From: an uncultured Lachnospiraceae bacterium
GTDB taxonomy: Bacteria; Bacillota; Clostridia; Lachnospirales; Lachnospiraceae
Assembly (NCBI GenBank): GCA_947626395.1
Contig: CANQRU010000034.1
Span: 1-39,130, forward strand
Direction: 5' to 3'
DNA length: 39,130 nucleotides
This document shows, in pieces, positions 16,099-24,316 of this stretch. The notes beneath the pieces are model-generated. The model saw nothing but the letters and a program-made list of their open reading frames with translations, searched no databases and was not told the DNA's origin. The translations under genes were made by a program, and so were the position numbers. The first letter of the stretch is position 1; every line of letters starts with the position of its first letter.

Positions 16099-17016
16099 AT
16101 GAAAAGATCAATGATCCGCACAGGATGTGCAGTCTGTGCACTGCTTCTTATGATATCTTCGCAGCCGGCGGCCGCGTATGCGGCGCTGGCGGGGACAGCG
16201 GAGAACGCCGGCACGGAAACAGCGGTGACGGGAACGAAGGAAACAACCGCCTCGGAATCTGCTCAGGGAGCATCAGAGGCCGTCCCGGAGATCGCGCCGG
16301 AGGAGATAGATGCGTTTTTCGACGATTCGGTATTTGTGGGAGATTCCGTCATGGAGGATTTCCGGAATTACGCCATGGTCAGAAGGGATACCTGGCTGGG
16401 GCGGCTTAAGTTCCTGGCGGCGGTCAGCTTCTCCACATACAGCGCGCTTCGCCCGGTGACCGCGAAGAGCATCCACCCGGTCTATGCCGGTGAGAAGCGG
16501 CTTGTAGAGGATTCCATTGCGATGATGGGAGCGAAGAAAGTTTTCATGCTCTTCGGTCCGAATGATATCAATATCACCGGGATCGACGGAACCGCCGCGA
16601 ACTATGTGAAACTGGCGGAACGAATCAGGGCCCAGTCGCCGGATGTGGAATTTTACATTATGAGCATGCCCTATACGGTGAAAGGCCATCGGGATTATAA
16701 TCTTTATAACGACAATATCCGCAAATATAACGAGACCATGAAGAATCTGACCATAGAGCAGGGATGGGGCTTTGTGGATATAGCGACTCCGCTGGCGGAT
16801 GAGAACGGCGACCTGATCGAGTTTTACAGCAGCGACAGGGATATCCATCTGCGCAGGGCCGCCTATGACGTGTGGAGCCAGACGCTTCGGGATTACGCGA
16901 AGTCTGAGCTTACGAAGGCGGCGGAGAAAGCGGCGGCAGAAGAGGCGGCAGCGGAAGCCGCGAAAAAGGCCGCCGGACCTGCGGGCCCTGTGGCTGCGTC
17001 CGGGGCGTCCGACTGA
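16099..17016 (+). CDS. Secreted SGNH/GDSL-type hydrolase, first copy
   Basis: This 305-residue protein has a signal peptide (residues 1-29, ending AAAYAAL), a short Thr/Glu/Ala spacer, and one SGNH domain (about 68-270). Catalytic blocks are visible: FVGDSVM with S83, FGPNDINI with N155/D156, and a C-terminal Asp/His pair in SDRDIHLR. Such enzymes remove or transfer acyl groups on sugars. The tail is Ala/Lys-rich and ends in GPAGPVAASGASD. It opens a gene cluster with a DUF4358 lipoprotein, an MBOAT acyltransferase, a DHHW protein and a paralogue, so acylation of a surface polymer is the likely setting. The substrate is unknown. Confidence 0.8.
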   Translation: MKRSMIRTGCAVCALLLMISSQPAAAYAALAGTAENAGTETAVTGTKETTASESAQGASEAVPEIAPEEIDAFFDDSVFVGDSVMEDFRNYAMVRRDTWLGRLKFLAAVSFSTYSALRPVTAKSIHPVYAGEKRLVEDSIAMMGAKKVFMLFGPNDINITGIDGTAANYVKLAERIRAQSPDVEFYIMSMPYTVKGHRDYNLYNDNIRKYNETMKNLTIEQGWGFVDIATPLADENGDLIEFYSSDRDIHLRRAAYDVWSQTLRDYAKSELTKAAEKAAAEEAAAEAAKKAAGPAGPVAASGASD

Positions 17017-17081
17017 GCTTAACGGAGAGAGCATGTAATAAAGAATAAAGGATATCATACGGGTAAGGGAGAAGTACGAGG

Positions 17082-17870
17082 ATGAACAGAAGAGTGGTAA
17101 GAAGGTATGCGGGAATGATGGCGATGGTACTGCTGCTGGGCGGATGCGGCTCATCCGGAGGGGCAGGCCAGACGGAGACGCCTGAGATGACATCACCGGA
17201 AGAAACGGTCGTGCAAACGGAGGCTTCTTCTGAGGCTTCGGCCGTGGAAACGACAGAGGCTGCAGCGACCACGGAGGAAACATCGGAAACTTCCGTTACG
17301 GAGAAAGAAACGACGGGAGCGGCCGCTGAGACGACTGCGGAGGAATCGTCGGAGACTGCCGAAGCAGCGGAGGAGACGACAGAAGCAGCGACGGAGACCG
17401 CAGCGGAGACGGAAGCGGCGACAGAAGCCGAAACCGCGGCCGGGACAGAGGCAGCGACGGAAGCCGCAGCGGAAACGGAAGCGACGGCGGCCAGCCTGAG
17501 CGACATTTATTCACAGATCGAACAGCAGGTGAGTCTGAATTCTCCGATGACGGTTCCCGAAGATTTTATCGCCAACTATTTCGGGATCGATGTGTCCTCG
17601 GCGGAAGACTATCTGTTTGTCATGTCGGAAATGGCTACTTCCGCGGAAACGATCGTGATCGTGAAAGCGGGCGGCGCGGATAAGCAGGCGCTTGCGGACT
17701 CGCTCCAGACGGTCATTAACCAGAAAGCGGCGGAGATGGAAAATTATCTTCCGGATCAATATGATATCGTGAGCAGAAGCACCGTCCATCAGACCGGGGA
17801 TTATGTCTGGATGGTGATCTCCGAGAACGCCGGCGCGATCGAGCCGATCATCGAAGCAGGGCTTCAGTAA
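17082..17870 (+). CDS. DUF4358 lipoprotein with Thr/Glu-rich stalk
   Basis: This 262-residue protein begins with a lipoprotein signal (lipobox LLGGCGSS, Cys about residue 22). Residues about 28-142 are a low-complexity stalk of Thr, Glu and Ala, which would span the wall. The C-terminal domain (about 150-262) has IVIVKAGGADKQALADSLQ, YLPDQYDIV and VWMVISENAGAI, matching DUF4358, a family of clostridial lipoproteins without a known function. It sits between the first SGNH gene and the MBOAT gene, with a 14-base gap to the latter, suggesting a role in the same surface acylation process. Confidence 0.8.
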   Translation: MNRRVVRRYAGMMAMVLLLGGCGSSGGAGQTETPEMTSPEETVVQTEASSEASAVETTEAAATTEETSETSVTEKETTGAAAETTAEESSETAEAAEETTEAATETAAETEAATEAETAAGTEAATEAAAETEATAASLSDIYSQIEQQVSLNSPMTVPEDFIANYFGIDVSSAEDYLFVMSEMATSAETIVIVKAGGADKQALADSLQTVINQKAAEMENYLPDQYDIVSRSTVHQTGDYVWMVISENAGAIEPIIEAGLQ

Positions 17871-17884
17871 GGCGGGACGGAGAG

Positions 17885-19300
17885 ATGGTATTCAGCAGTA
17901 TTCCATTTCTGTTCCTTTTTCTGCCGCTGTGCCTGCTGATATATTACGCGGTTCCGTATTCCCTGAAGAATGGGATCCTGCTTCTATTCAGTCTGATCTT
18001 CTATGCGTGGGGCGAGCCGGTCTATATCGTGCTGATGCTGTTTGCGTCGGCGGTGGATTACACCAACGGCCGCCTGATGGAGAGATTTGGCACGACGAAG
18101 GCGCGTCGCCGGCTGTTTCTGGTCTGTTCCGTCGCGATCAATCTGTCGGTGCTGGCATTTTTTAAATACGCCGATTTCCTGATCGGCACATTTAACCTGC
18201 TGTCGGGGGCGTCCGTTCCGAAGCTGGAGCTGGGACTGCCGGTGGGCATCAGCTTTTTCACCTTCCAGAGCATGAGCTATATCATCGATCTGTACCGCGG
18301 ACAGGTGCCCATGGAGCCCAATTATCTGACGTATCTGACTTATGTGTCCATGTTCCCGCAGCTGGTCGCGGGCCCGATCGTCCGCTTCTCGGTGGTGAAC
18401 AGGGAACTGCACAGCCGCCAGGTCCGGCGGGAAGAGGTGGAAAATGGTATCCTGCGCTTTATGCAGGGTCTTTTTAAGAAAGTGCTGATCGCCAATCAGG
18501 CGGGAGCGCTCTGGGAAAGTATCAAGGCGCTTGAAGCGGTTCAGACTTCCGTAGCCACGGCCTGGCTGGGCGCGGCGGCGTTCACGCTGCAGCTGTATTT
18601 TGATTTCAGCGCCTACAGCGATATGGCCATCGGCATGGGATGGATGCTGGACTTTCATTTCCCGGAGAATTTCCGGTATCCGCTGGCGGCCGTGTCGGTG
18701 ACAGATTTCTGGCGGCGGTGGCATATCTCGCTGTCTTCCTGGTTCCGCGATTATGTGTATATCCCGCTGGGCGGGAACCGCGTCAGTACGGCGAAGCATC
18801 TGCGTAATATGCTGATCGTCTGGTTCCTGACCGGCCTGTGGCACGGCGCCGCGTGGAATTTTGTATTGTGGGGACTCTACTACGGCGTACTGCTGATCCT
18901 GGAGAAATATGTATGGGGGAACTGGCTGGAAAAGCAGCCCGCGGTCTTAAAGCACCTGTACACGCTGGTGATCGTGGCAGTCGGATTCGTGATCTTTGTG
19001 TTTGACGACGGAGCCGCGCTGCGAAATTATCTGCTGCTGATGGCAGGCGCGGCGGGCAACAGCCTGTGGGGCGGCGAATGCCTGTGGTACCTGGAAAACT
19101 ATGGAGTACTGCTGATATGCGCGGCGGTGCTCGCGTTCCCGGTCTATCCGTGGATCAGAAAGAAGAAGGAGAAGCTGGCGGCCGGCGGACGGACCGTGGC
19201 GGCATGTGTGAGCGCGGCCGGGTATGTGGTCCTTTTTCTTCTGGCAACAGCGTATCTGGTGAATGATACGTATAATCCATTTTTGTATTTCCGTTTCTGA
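17885..19300 (+). CDS. MBOAT family O-acyltransferase (AlgI/DltB-like)
   Basis: This 471-residue polytopic membrane protein should carry acyl groups, usually acetyl, from the cytoplasm to the outer face. It opens with MVFSSIPFLFLFLPL as in AlgI-type proteins. Further family marks are PVGISFFTFQSMSYIID, FPQLVAGPIVR, DFWRRWHISLSSWFRDYVYI and the core FLTGLWHGAAWNFVLWG, where H320 is the conserved MBOAT histidine. GGACGGAGAG precedes the ATG. It is followed by the DHHW gene 25 bases later, matching the AlgI-AlgJ/AlgX or DltB-DltD pairing. It is the central enzyme of the cluster. Confidence 0.93.
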   Translation: MVFSSIPFLFLFLPLCLLIYYAVPYSLKNGILLLFSLIFYAWGEPVYIVLMLFASAVDYTNGRLMERFGTTKARRRLFLVCSVAINLSVLAFFKYADFLIGTFNLLSGASVPKLELGLPVGISFFTFQSMSYIIDLYRGQVPMEPNYLTYLTYVSMFPQLVAGPIVRFSVVNRELHSRQVRREEVENGILRFMQGLFKKVLIANQAGALWESIKALEAVQTSVATAWLGAAAFTLQLYFDFSAYSDMAIGMGWMLDFHFPENFRYPLAAVSVTDFWRRWHISLSSWFRDYVYIPLGGNRVSTAKHLRNMLIVWFLTGLWHGAAWNFVLWGLYYGVLLILEKYVWGNWLEKQPAVLKHLYTLVIVAVGFVIFVFDDGAALRNYLLLMAGAAGNSLWGGECLWYLENYGVLLICAAVLAFPVYPWIRKKKEKLAAGGRTVAACVSAAGYVVLFLLATAYLVNDTYNPFLYFRF

Positions 19301-19325
19301 GTTTATGATCTGAGGAAGGAATAGG

Positions 19326-20483
19326 ATGACAGGAGACAGACAGATCAGGAAAATAACAGCGTGGCTTCTGACGGCTATGGTACTGGCGATGGCCGCGGGT
19401 CTTGTGCTGTTCCCGAAAAAGACATTTTCCGAAAATGAAAACCGTTATCTGGCGAAATTTCCAGCTCTGACCTGGGAAAGCCTGCGCAGCGGGCAGTATA
19501 TGTCGGATATCAGCGCGTATGTATCGGATCATTTTCCGTGCCGGGATTTTTTCATGGGGCTTAAGACGCGGGCAGAACTTCTGCAGGGCCGCCGCGAGAT
19601 CAACGGCGTCTATATCGCCGACGGCGGTTATCTGATCGAGCGCTATGAGAAACCGGCAAATACGGAGAAGATCGGAGAGATCCTTCATACCTTCGCGGAG
19701 AAGATCGCAGGAATGAAAACGCCGGAAGGGGGAAGCCTGAATCTGCGCCTGATGCTGGTGCCCACGGCGTCCTGTATTCTGGCGGACCGGCTGCCGGATC
19801 ACCGACCGGAGCCGGCATGTGATCAGATGGATACGATCAGCCGGATCGGCGAACTGTCCGGGATCCCGATGATCGACTGCAGCGGTTTTCTGAGAGAGGC
19901 CGGGGAAAGCGGTCAGATCTATTACCGTCTGGACCATCACTGGACGACCTATGGGGCGTACGCCGGATACCTTGCCGTATGCCGGGAGCTGGGCCTGGAA
20001 CCGGTTCCGCTTGAAGAGCTGGACGCGCAGACGGTGACCACGGAATTTAAAGGAACCGTTTATTCGAAGGTAAATGATTACGCGCTGCCGGGCGACGAGA
20101 TCACGATCTACACCAATCCGGACGACCGCCTTACCGTGGACTATACGGATATGGGAGCGGTAAGCGGCAGCCTTTACAATCTGGATTATGTGGAGCAGAA
20201 GGATAAATATTCGCTTTTCCTTGACAATCTGCACTCGCTGATCGAGATCACCAATGAGACGGCGGAGTCGGATCGGGAGCTGATGCTTCTGAAGGACAGC
20301 TATGCCAACAGCCTGGTGCCGTTTCTGACGCATCATTTCCGTAAGATCTATGTGTTTGACACAAGGTCTTACCGGCTGGGACCGTCGAATTTCATCGGCG
20401 ATCACGCCGGCGTTACGGATATCCTTATTTTGTATAATATGAATACGCTGGATTCCGACCTGGGGATCCGGGCAATCTATTGA
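19326..20483 (+). CDS. DHHW family extracytoplasmic protein (AlgJ/AlgX-like)
   Basis: This 385-residue protein has an N-terminal membrane segment (about residues 11-30, AWLLTAMVLAMAAGLVLF) acting as an uncleaved anchor or signal. The family motif DHHW is present at residues 203-206 (YRLDHHWTTYGAY), and S325 in LLKDSYANSLVPFL is the likely catalytic serine. The opening FSENENRYLAKFPALTWESL is typical of DHHW proteins. These take acyl groups delivered by the MBOAT protein and place them on an exported polysaccharide. It lies directly after the MBOAT gene. The polymer is not identifiable from this window. Confidence 0.9.
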   Translation: MTGDRQIRKITAWLLTAMVLAMAAGLVLFPKKTFSENENRYLAKFPALTWESLRSGQYMSDISAYVSDHFPCRDFFMGLKTRAELLQGRREINGVYIADGGYLIERYEKPANTEKIGEILHTFAEKIAGMKTPEGGSLNLRLMLVPTASCILADRLPDHRPEPACDQMDTISRIGELSGIPMIDCSGFLREAGESGQIYYRLDHHWTTYGAYAGYLAVCRELGLEPVPLEELDAQTVTTEFKGTVYSKVNDYALPGDEITIYTNPDDRLTVDYTDMGAVSGSLYNLDYVEQKDKYSLFLDNLHSLIEITNETAESDRELMLLKDSYANSLVPFLTHHFRKIYVFDTRSYRLGPSNFIGDHAGVTDILILYNMNTLDSDLGIRAIY

Positions 20484-20508
20484 TAAAGGACTACGGAGGA
20501 TAAGAGCG

Positions 20509-21633
20509 ATGAAGAAATACAACTGGATCCGGAAGCAATGCGCCGTCGGCATGGCGGTGCTTATGGCGGTTACGGCGCCAGTGACGGCGGCTGCCGTGGA
20601 GCCGGGCGGGGAGGCAGCCGCGGAGACGCAGGAGGCATCCGGCCCGATGGGACCGCTGGCGGTGAGGCCGGAAGCAGAAGCGACTGCGGAGCAGCCAGGA
20701 AACGGGGCGACTGCAGGGCAGCAGGACACAGGAACGACTGCAGGGCAGTCGGCAGACGGGGCGACTGCGGGACAGTCGGCAGACGGAGCAACTGCGGGGC
20801 AGCAGGAGTCGGGGACGTCTGCGGGACAGCCGGAAGCGCCCGCGGAACAGTCTGCCGGAACGGCAGTTCCGCAGACAGGAGACGGCGCTGCCGGAGATCA
20901 GGCCGGGGCCGGTCCGGAGATTACGGAAGAAGAGATCGACGCATATTTTGATAATTCGGTGATGGTTGGCGATTCGATCATGCTGGGTTTCCGCAACTAC
21001 GCCATGCGGCGGCAGAACACCTGGCTGAGCAGGCTCCAGTTCCTGGCGGCGGGAAGCTATTCGACATCCCACGCTTTGGAACCGGTGACGAAGAACAGCC
21101 TTCATCCGATTTATGCCGGGCAGAAAAGGCAGATCTGGGAGTCGATTGCGCTCATGGGAGCGAAGAAGGTATTTCTTCTTTTCGGTATGAATGATCTGAA
21201 CATCAGCGGTATTGAAGGGACCTGTGAGAATTACAAGGCGATCGCGGCGAATATCAGGGCGCTGAGTCCGGAAGCGGAGATCCATCTGATCAGTATGACG
21301 TACGTGCTCCGCGGGAAAGCGAAGAACCGCCTGAATAATGATAATATCCGGGTATTTAATGAAACGCTCCGGAAGCTGGCGGCTGACAACGGCTGGGGCT
21401 ATGTGGATCTGGCGCCGCATCTTGCGGATGAGGGCGGAGATCTGGCCGCGTTATACTGCAGCGATTATTTTGTGCATCAGACTCCGGAAGCGTATGATGT
21501 CTGGTGCGGAGTTCTGAGAGAGTATGCGAGGGAACAGCTGAAGGCGCAGAGGGAAGCGGAAGTGAAAGTGGAAGAGTCGGCAGTACAAGGGCTGGCAGCA
21601 CAGGGACCGCAGGGACCGGTGGCTGCGAACTGA
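20509..21633 (+). CDS. Secreted SGNH/GDSL-type hydrolase, second copy with repeat stalk
   Basis: This 374-residue protein is a paralogue of the SGNH protein at 16099-17016. It has a signal peptide (residues 1-25), a long low-complexity stalk (about 26-140) containing nine-residue repeats of the TAGQSADGA type, and the SGNH domain (about 140-345). The active-site blocks are MVGDSIM with S156, FGMNDLNI, and the Asp/His pair in SDYFVHQT. Like the first copy it ends in a GPQGPVAAN tail. The longer stalk suggests it reaches further through the wall. It closes the acylation cluster, 32 bases before sdaAB. Confidence 0.8.
   Translation: MKKYNWIRKQCAVGMAVLMAVTAPVTAAAVEPGGEAAAETQEASGPMGPLAVRPEAEATAEQPGNGATAGQQDTGTTAGQSADGATAGQSADGATAGQQESGTSAGQPEAPAEQSAGTAVPQTGDGAAGDQAGAGPEITEEEIDAYFDNSVMVGDSIMLGFRNYAMRRQNTWLSRLQFLAAGSYSTSHALEPVTKNSLHPIYAGQKRQIWESIALMGAKKVFLLFGMNDLNISGIEGTCENYKAIAANIRALSPEAEIHLISMTYVLRGKAKNRLNNDNIRVFNETLRKLAADNGWGYVDLAPHLADEGGDLAALYCSDYFVHQTPEAYDVWCGVLREYAREQLKAQREAEVKVEESAVQGLAAQGPQGPVAAN
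20683..20817 (+). repeat. Five 27-bp in-frame tandem repeats
   Basis: Five units of 27 bases begin at 20683, 20710, 20737, 20764 and 20791, each opening ACTGC(A/G)G and encoding T-A-(E/G)-Q plus five residues. Partial degenerate copies continue to about 20850. All keep the reading frame, so copy number may vary between strains and alter the stalk length. Confidence 0.85.
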
Positions 21634-21665
21634 GACGCCGCATACGCCTGGTAAAGGAGCGCATC

Positions 21666-22334
21666 ATGAATTACATCAGTGTGTTTGACGTGATAGGACC
21701 CAATATGATCGGACCGTCCAGTTCCCATACGGCGGGGGCGGTAAATATTGCGCTGCTGGCGTATCAGCTCTTTTCGAAGCCGATCGCAAAGGCGGATTTT
21801 ACATTATATGAGTCGTTCGCCCAGACCGGGCGTGGGCACGGTACGGATAAAGCGCTTCTGGGCGGCATCCAGGGTTTCGGAACGGATGATGTGCGGATCC
21901 GTGATTCCTATGCGCTGGCCGACGCGGCCGGTATCGAGTATCATTTTACATGGGACGATAAGACGAAGACCGCCCATCCCAATACGGTGGACATCCGGCT
22001 GGAGAGCCCGGACGGGCAGGTTCAGACCGTCCGCGGAGAATCGGTGGGCGGCGGGAAGATCCGGATCGTGCAGATCAATGATATCGACGTGGTGTTTACC
22101 GGTATCTACAGTACGCTGATCGTCAAGCACGCGGACCGGCCCGGTGTGGTGGCCCATGTGACGAATGTGCTGAGCCGGCATGGCGTCAATATCGCGTTTA
22201 TGCGGCTCTACCGTGACTATAAGGGAGGCACCGGATATCTGATCGTGGAGTCGGATGAGAATATCCCGAATGATTTCCTTGAGGAGATTCGGGAGAATGA
22301 ACTGGTGCATGAGATCATGCTGATACAGATATAA
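21666..22334 (+). CDS. sdaAB: L-serine dehydratase, beta subunit
   Basis: This 222-residue subunit pairs with SdaAA to form the iron-sulfur enzyme that deaminates L-serine to pyruvate. Family marks are SVFDVIGPNMIGPSSSHTAG at the start, SFAQTGRGHGTDKALLGGI, and a C-terminal ACT domain (about 148-222, RPGVVAHVTNVLSRHGVNIA). I chose the ATG at 21666 because AAAGGAG lies just upstream and the family normally starts M-N-Y; the open frame extends back to 21504 inside the SGNH gene. The alpha subunit follows after a 183-base gap. Confidence 0.93.
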   Translation: MNYISVFDVIGPNMIGPSSSHTAGAVNIALLAYQLFSKPIAKADFTLYESFAQTGRGHGTDKALLGGIQGFGTDDVRIRDSYALADAAGIEYHFTWDDKTKTAHPNTVDIRLESPDGQVQTVRGESVGGGKIRIVQINDIDVVFTGIYSTLIVKHADRPGVVAHVTNVLSRHGVNIAFMRLYRDYKGGTGYLIVESDENIPNDFLEEIRENELVHEIMLIQI

Positions 22335-22517
22335 GTTTGAGACGCTGTCAGCGGGGAACCGCAGGCGCCAGTTGCCGCGGAAAATGACGCGGGACAGGTC
22401 ATGCGCTTGAAATGGCGGCAGATCGCGGAAAACCGCAGCGTGATCAATGCGGCGGACAGCAGGAAGAAATAGACTGCGGGAATACAGCAGGACAGTGACG
22501 CAGCGGGAGTGTGTGAC

Positions 22518-23444
22518 ATGAGTATGGATTTTGCCAGCGGAAAAGAATTGCATCAGCTGTGCCGGGAGCACGGTCTTACGATATCGGCGGTGATGCTTAG
22601 GCGGGAAAAGGAACTGGGCTCTGTAAGCGAGCAGTCTGTCCGGGAGCGGTTGGAACGGTCGCTTCAGATCATGGAGGCATCGGTTCACGAACCGCTTGGC
22701 CAGCCGCGGCGGTCTCTCAGCGGCCTGATCGGCGGCGAGGCGTGGAAGGTATACGATGCGAAGATCGAATCGCTCTGCGGAGAGGCGCTGACCCGCGCGA
22801 TCGCGTATTCTCTGGCGGTGCTGGAGGTCAACGCGGCTATGGGACTTATCGTGGCGGCGCCGACAGCCGGATCTTCGGGCGTGCTTCCCGGGGCGGTGCT
22901 GTCCCTGTCCGAGATCTATGGCTGGCCTGAGACAAAGCAGATGGACGGTCTTCTGAACGCGGGAGCCATCGGTTATCTTCTGATGCGCAACGCGACGGTC
23001 GCCGGAGCGGAAGCCGGATGCCAGGCGGAGGTAGGCGCGGCTTCGGCCATGACGGCCAGCGCCATCGTGGAGCTGATGGGCGGTACGCCGGACATGTGCT
23101 TCCAGGCGGCCAGCCTGGCCATTTCCAATCTGCTGGGACTGGTCTGCGACCCGATCGCCGGGCTTGTGGAGGTGCCGTGCCAGAGCCGGAACGCCATTGG
23201 CGTGGCCAATGCGTTTACCTGCGCCCAGCTGGCGCTCTCCGGGATCACCCATCCGGTGCCGTTCGACGAAATGGTGGACGCCATGTACCGGGTCGGACGG
23301 TCGCTGCCGTGGGAGCTGCGGGAATCCGCCAAGGGCGGCAACGCAGGTACTCCGACCGGCTGCCGGTGGTCGGCGGGAGGCTGCGCAGGCGGCTGTGCGG
23401 GAAACCGCGCGCCGGGGAACGATGCCGGACAGGCAGAATATTGA
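22518..23444 (+). CDS. sdaAA: L-serine dehydratase, alpha subunit
   Basis: This 308-residue subunit carries the catalytic 4Fe-4S cluster. Recognisable parts are IVAAPTAGSSGVLPGAVLSL, AGAEAGCQAEVGAASAMTAS and CDPIAGLVEVPCQSRNA, which hold the three cluster cysteines. The usual end, GGLAATPTG plus a few residues, reads GGNAGTPTG here and runs on for about 25 residues rich in Gly and Cys (GCRWSAGGCAGGCAGN). That tail is unusual. I start at the ATG at 22518, eight bases after GGGAG; a GTG three codons earlier overlaps that ribosome site. Preceding 22335-22517 holds no gene. Confidence 0.92.
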   Translation: MSMDFASGKELHQLCREHGLTISAVMLRREKELGSVSEQSVRERLERSLQIMEASVHEPLGQPRRSLSGLIGGEAWKVYDAKIESLCGEALTRAIAYSLAVLEVNAAMGLIVAAPTAGSSGVLPGAVLSLSEIYGWPETKQMDGLLNAGAIGYLLMRNATVAGAEAGCQAEVGAASAMTASAIVELMGGTPDMCFQAASLAISNLLGLVCDPIAGLVEVPCQSRNAIGVANAFTCAQLALSGITHPVPFDEMVDAMYRVGRSLPWELRESAKGGNAGTPTGCRWSAGGCAGGCAGNRAPGNDAGQAEY

Positions 23445-23505
23445 ATTCAAATCGTGCGGAATGAGAGAACCGGACGGAACAAAAAAGATACAGGAGGAAC
23501 GTATT

Positions 23506-23985
23506 ATGTCGATCGATAAAGTCAGAGCGTATTTTCGCAGTCTGGGAATGGAAGACAAGGTGATGGAGTTTGACGTATCCAGCGCCACCGTGGAACTGGC
23601 GGCCCAGGCGGTGGGCTGCGAGCCGCAGCGGATCGCCAAGACGCTGTCCTTTATGGTGGACGGACATCCGATCCTGATCGTCGCGGCGGGGGACGCGAAG
23701 ATCGACAACCATAATTACAAGGTGCAGTTTGGTACGAAGGCGAAAATGCTGTCGCCGGAAGAGGCCGTGGAACTGGTCGGTCACGCCGTGGGCGGCGTAT
23801 GCCCCTTCGCGGTAAACGAAGGCGTCACGGTTTATCTGGATGAATCCCTCAGGCGGTTCGAGACCGTATTTCCGGCCTGCGGCAGCGTCAACAGCGCTAT
23901 CGAGCTGACGATCCCGGAATTGGAGAGATACTCTGGATTCAAGGCGTGGATCGACGTGTGCAAAGGGTGGCGGGACGAGCAGTAG
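23506..23985 (+). CDS. YbaK/EbsC-type aminoacyl-tRNA deacylase
   Basis: This 159-residue protein belongs to the YbaK/ProX-like group that clears mischarged tRNA, typically Cys-tRNA(Pro) or Ala-tRNA(Pro). Visible motifs are AKTLSFMVDGHPILIVAAGDAKID around residues 45-68 with the conserved lysine, and GGVCPFAVNEGVTVYLDESL. The ATG at 23506 has AGGAGG seven to eight bases upstream; the open frame runs back into sdaAA and is not used. An 8-bp stem, GCGGGACG (23970-23977) with CGTCCCGC (23987-23994), overlaps the stop codon but has no T-run after it. Confidence 0.87.
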   Translation: MSIDKVRAYFRSLGMEDKVMEFDVSSATVELAAQAVGCEPQRIAKTLSFMVDGHPILIVAAGDAKIDNHNYKVQFGTKAKMLSPEEAVELVGHAVGGVCPFAVNEGVTVYLDESLRRFETVFPACGSVNSAIELTIPELERYSGFKAWIDVCKGWRDEQ

Positions 23986-24316
23986 GCGTCCCGCGGCCGT
24001 GTGGAAGGAAAATCGCGGCTGACAATGTACCCGGTGTTTTTAACTGTCAGTACGCCAGCTATGTGAGTTCCTGAGAATTTGCTTGCAGAGAGGTTGACTT
24101 TTCGTCTTAAATATAATAATATTAAGATACTTCATTTGGAAATTCTGATCATTTCAATGAACGGAAAGAACCATGAAAGGTGGACTTCCGCATTCTTCGC
24201 ATTTCATAAGGCGATTCGCCAGAAGTTCCAGGAGAAGAATATGGACAGATTCGCTGAATTGTAGTATAGTATGCTGAGACGATAAAGCGACGCATATGGA
24301 AAGGAGGCTTAGGAAT
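23986..24316. other. Intergenic region before second Uma2 gene
   Basis: This 331-base stretch carries no convincing gene; a 61-codon frame at 24079-24264 has no ribosome site or known motif. It becomes AT-rich from about 24075 to 24150, with TTGACT and TATAAT only 12 bases apart, too close for a promoter. The supported promoter is at 24242-24270. Confidence 0.5.
24242..24270 (+). promoter_or_regulatory. Promoter of second Uma2 gene
   Basis: TGGACA (24242-24247) and TATAGT (24265-24270) are 17 bases apart, 31 bases before AAGGAGG at 24301-24307. The layout mirrors that of the first Uma2 gene, whose -10 to ribosome-site distance is similar (28 bases). Confidence 0.6.

Noticed and set aside
16910-17506. 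Ala/Ser/Val-rich open frame on the minus strand
   Set aside because: It is the reverse reading of the Thr/Glu stalk of the DUF4358 lipoprotein, which always gives such a composition.
19155-20729. 524-codon open frame on the minus strand
   Set aside because: Antisense to the MBOAT, DHHW and SGNH genes; no ribosome site or motif.
22335-22517. Small gene between sdaAB and sdaAA
   Set aside because: The only frame, about 23 codons from 22401, has no ribosome site and no motif.
21804-23708. 634-codon open frame on the minus strand
   Set aside because: It is antisense across sdaAB, sdaAA and the start of the deacylase gene, with no recognisable domain.
24083-24117. TTGACT and TATAAT as a promoter of the second Uma2 gene
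   Set aside because: The two boxes are only 12 bases apart; the pair at 24242-24270 has correct 17-base spacing and lies closer to the gene.
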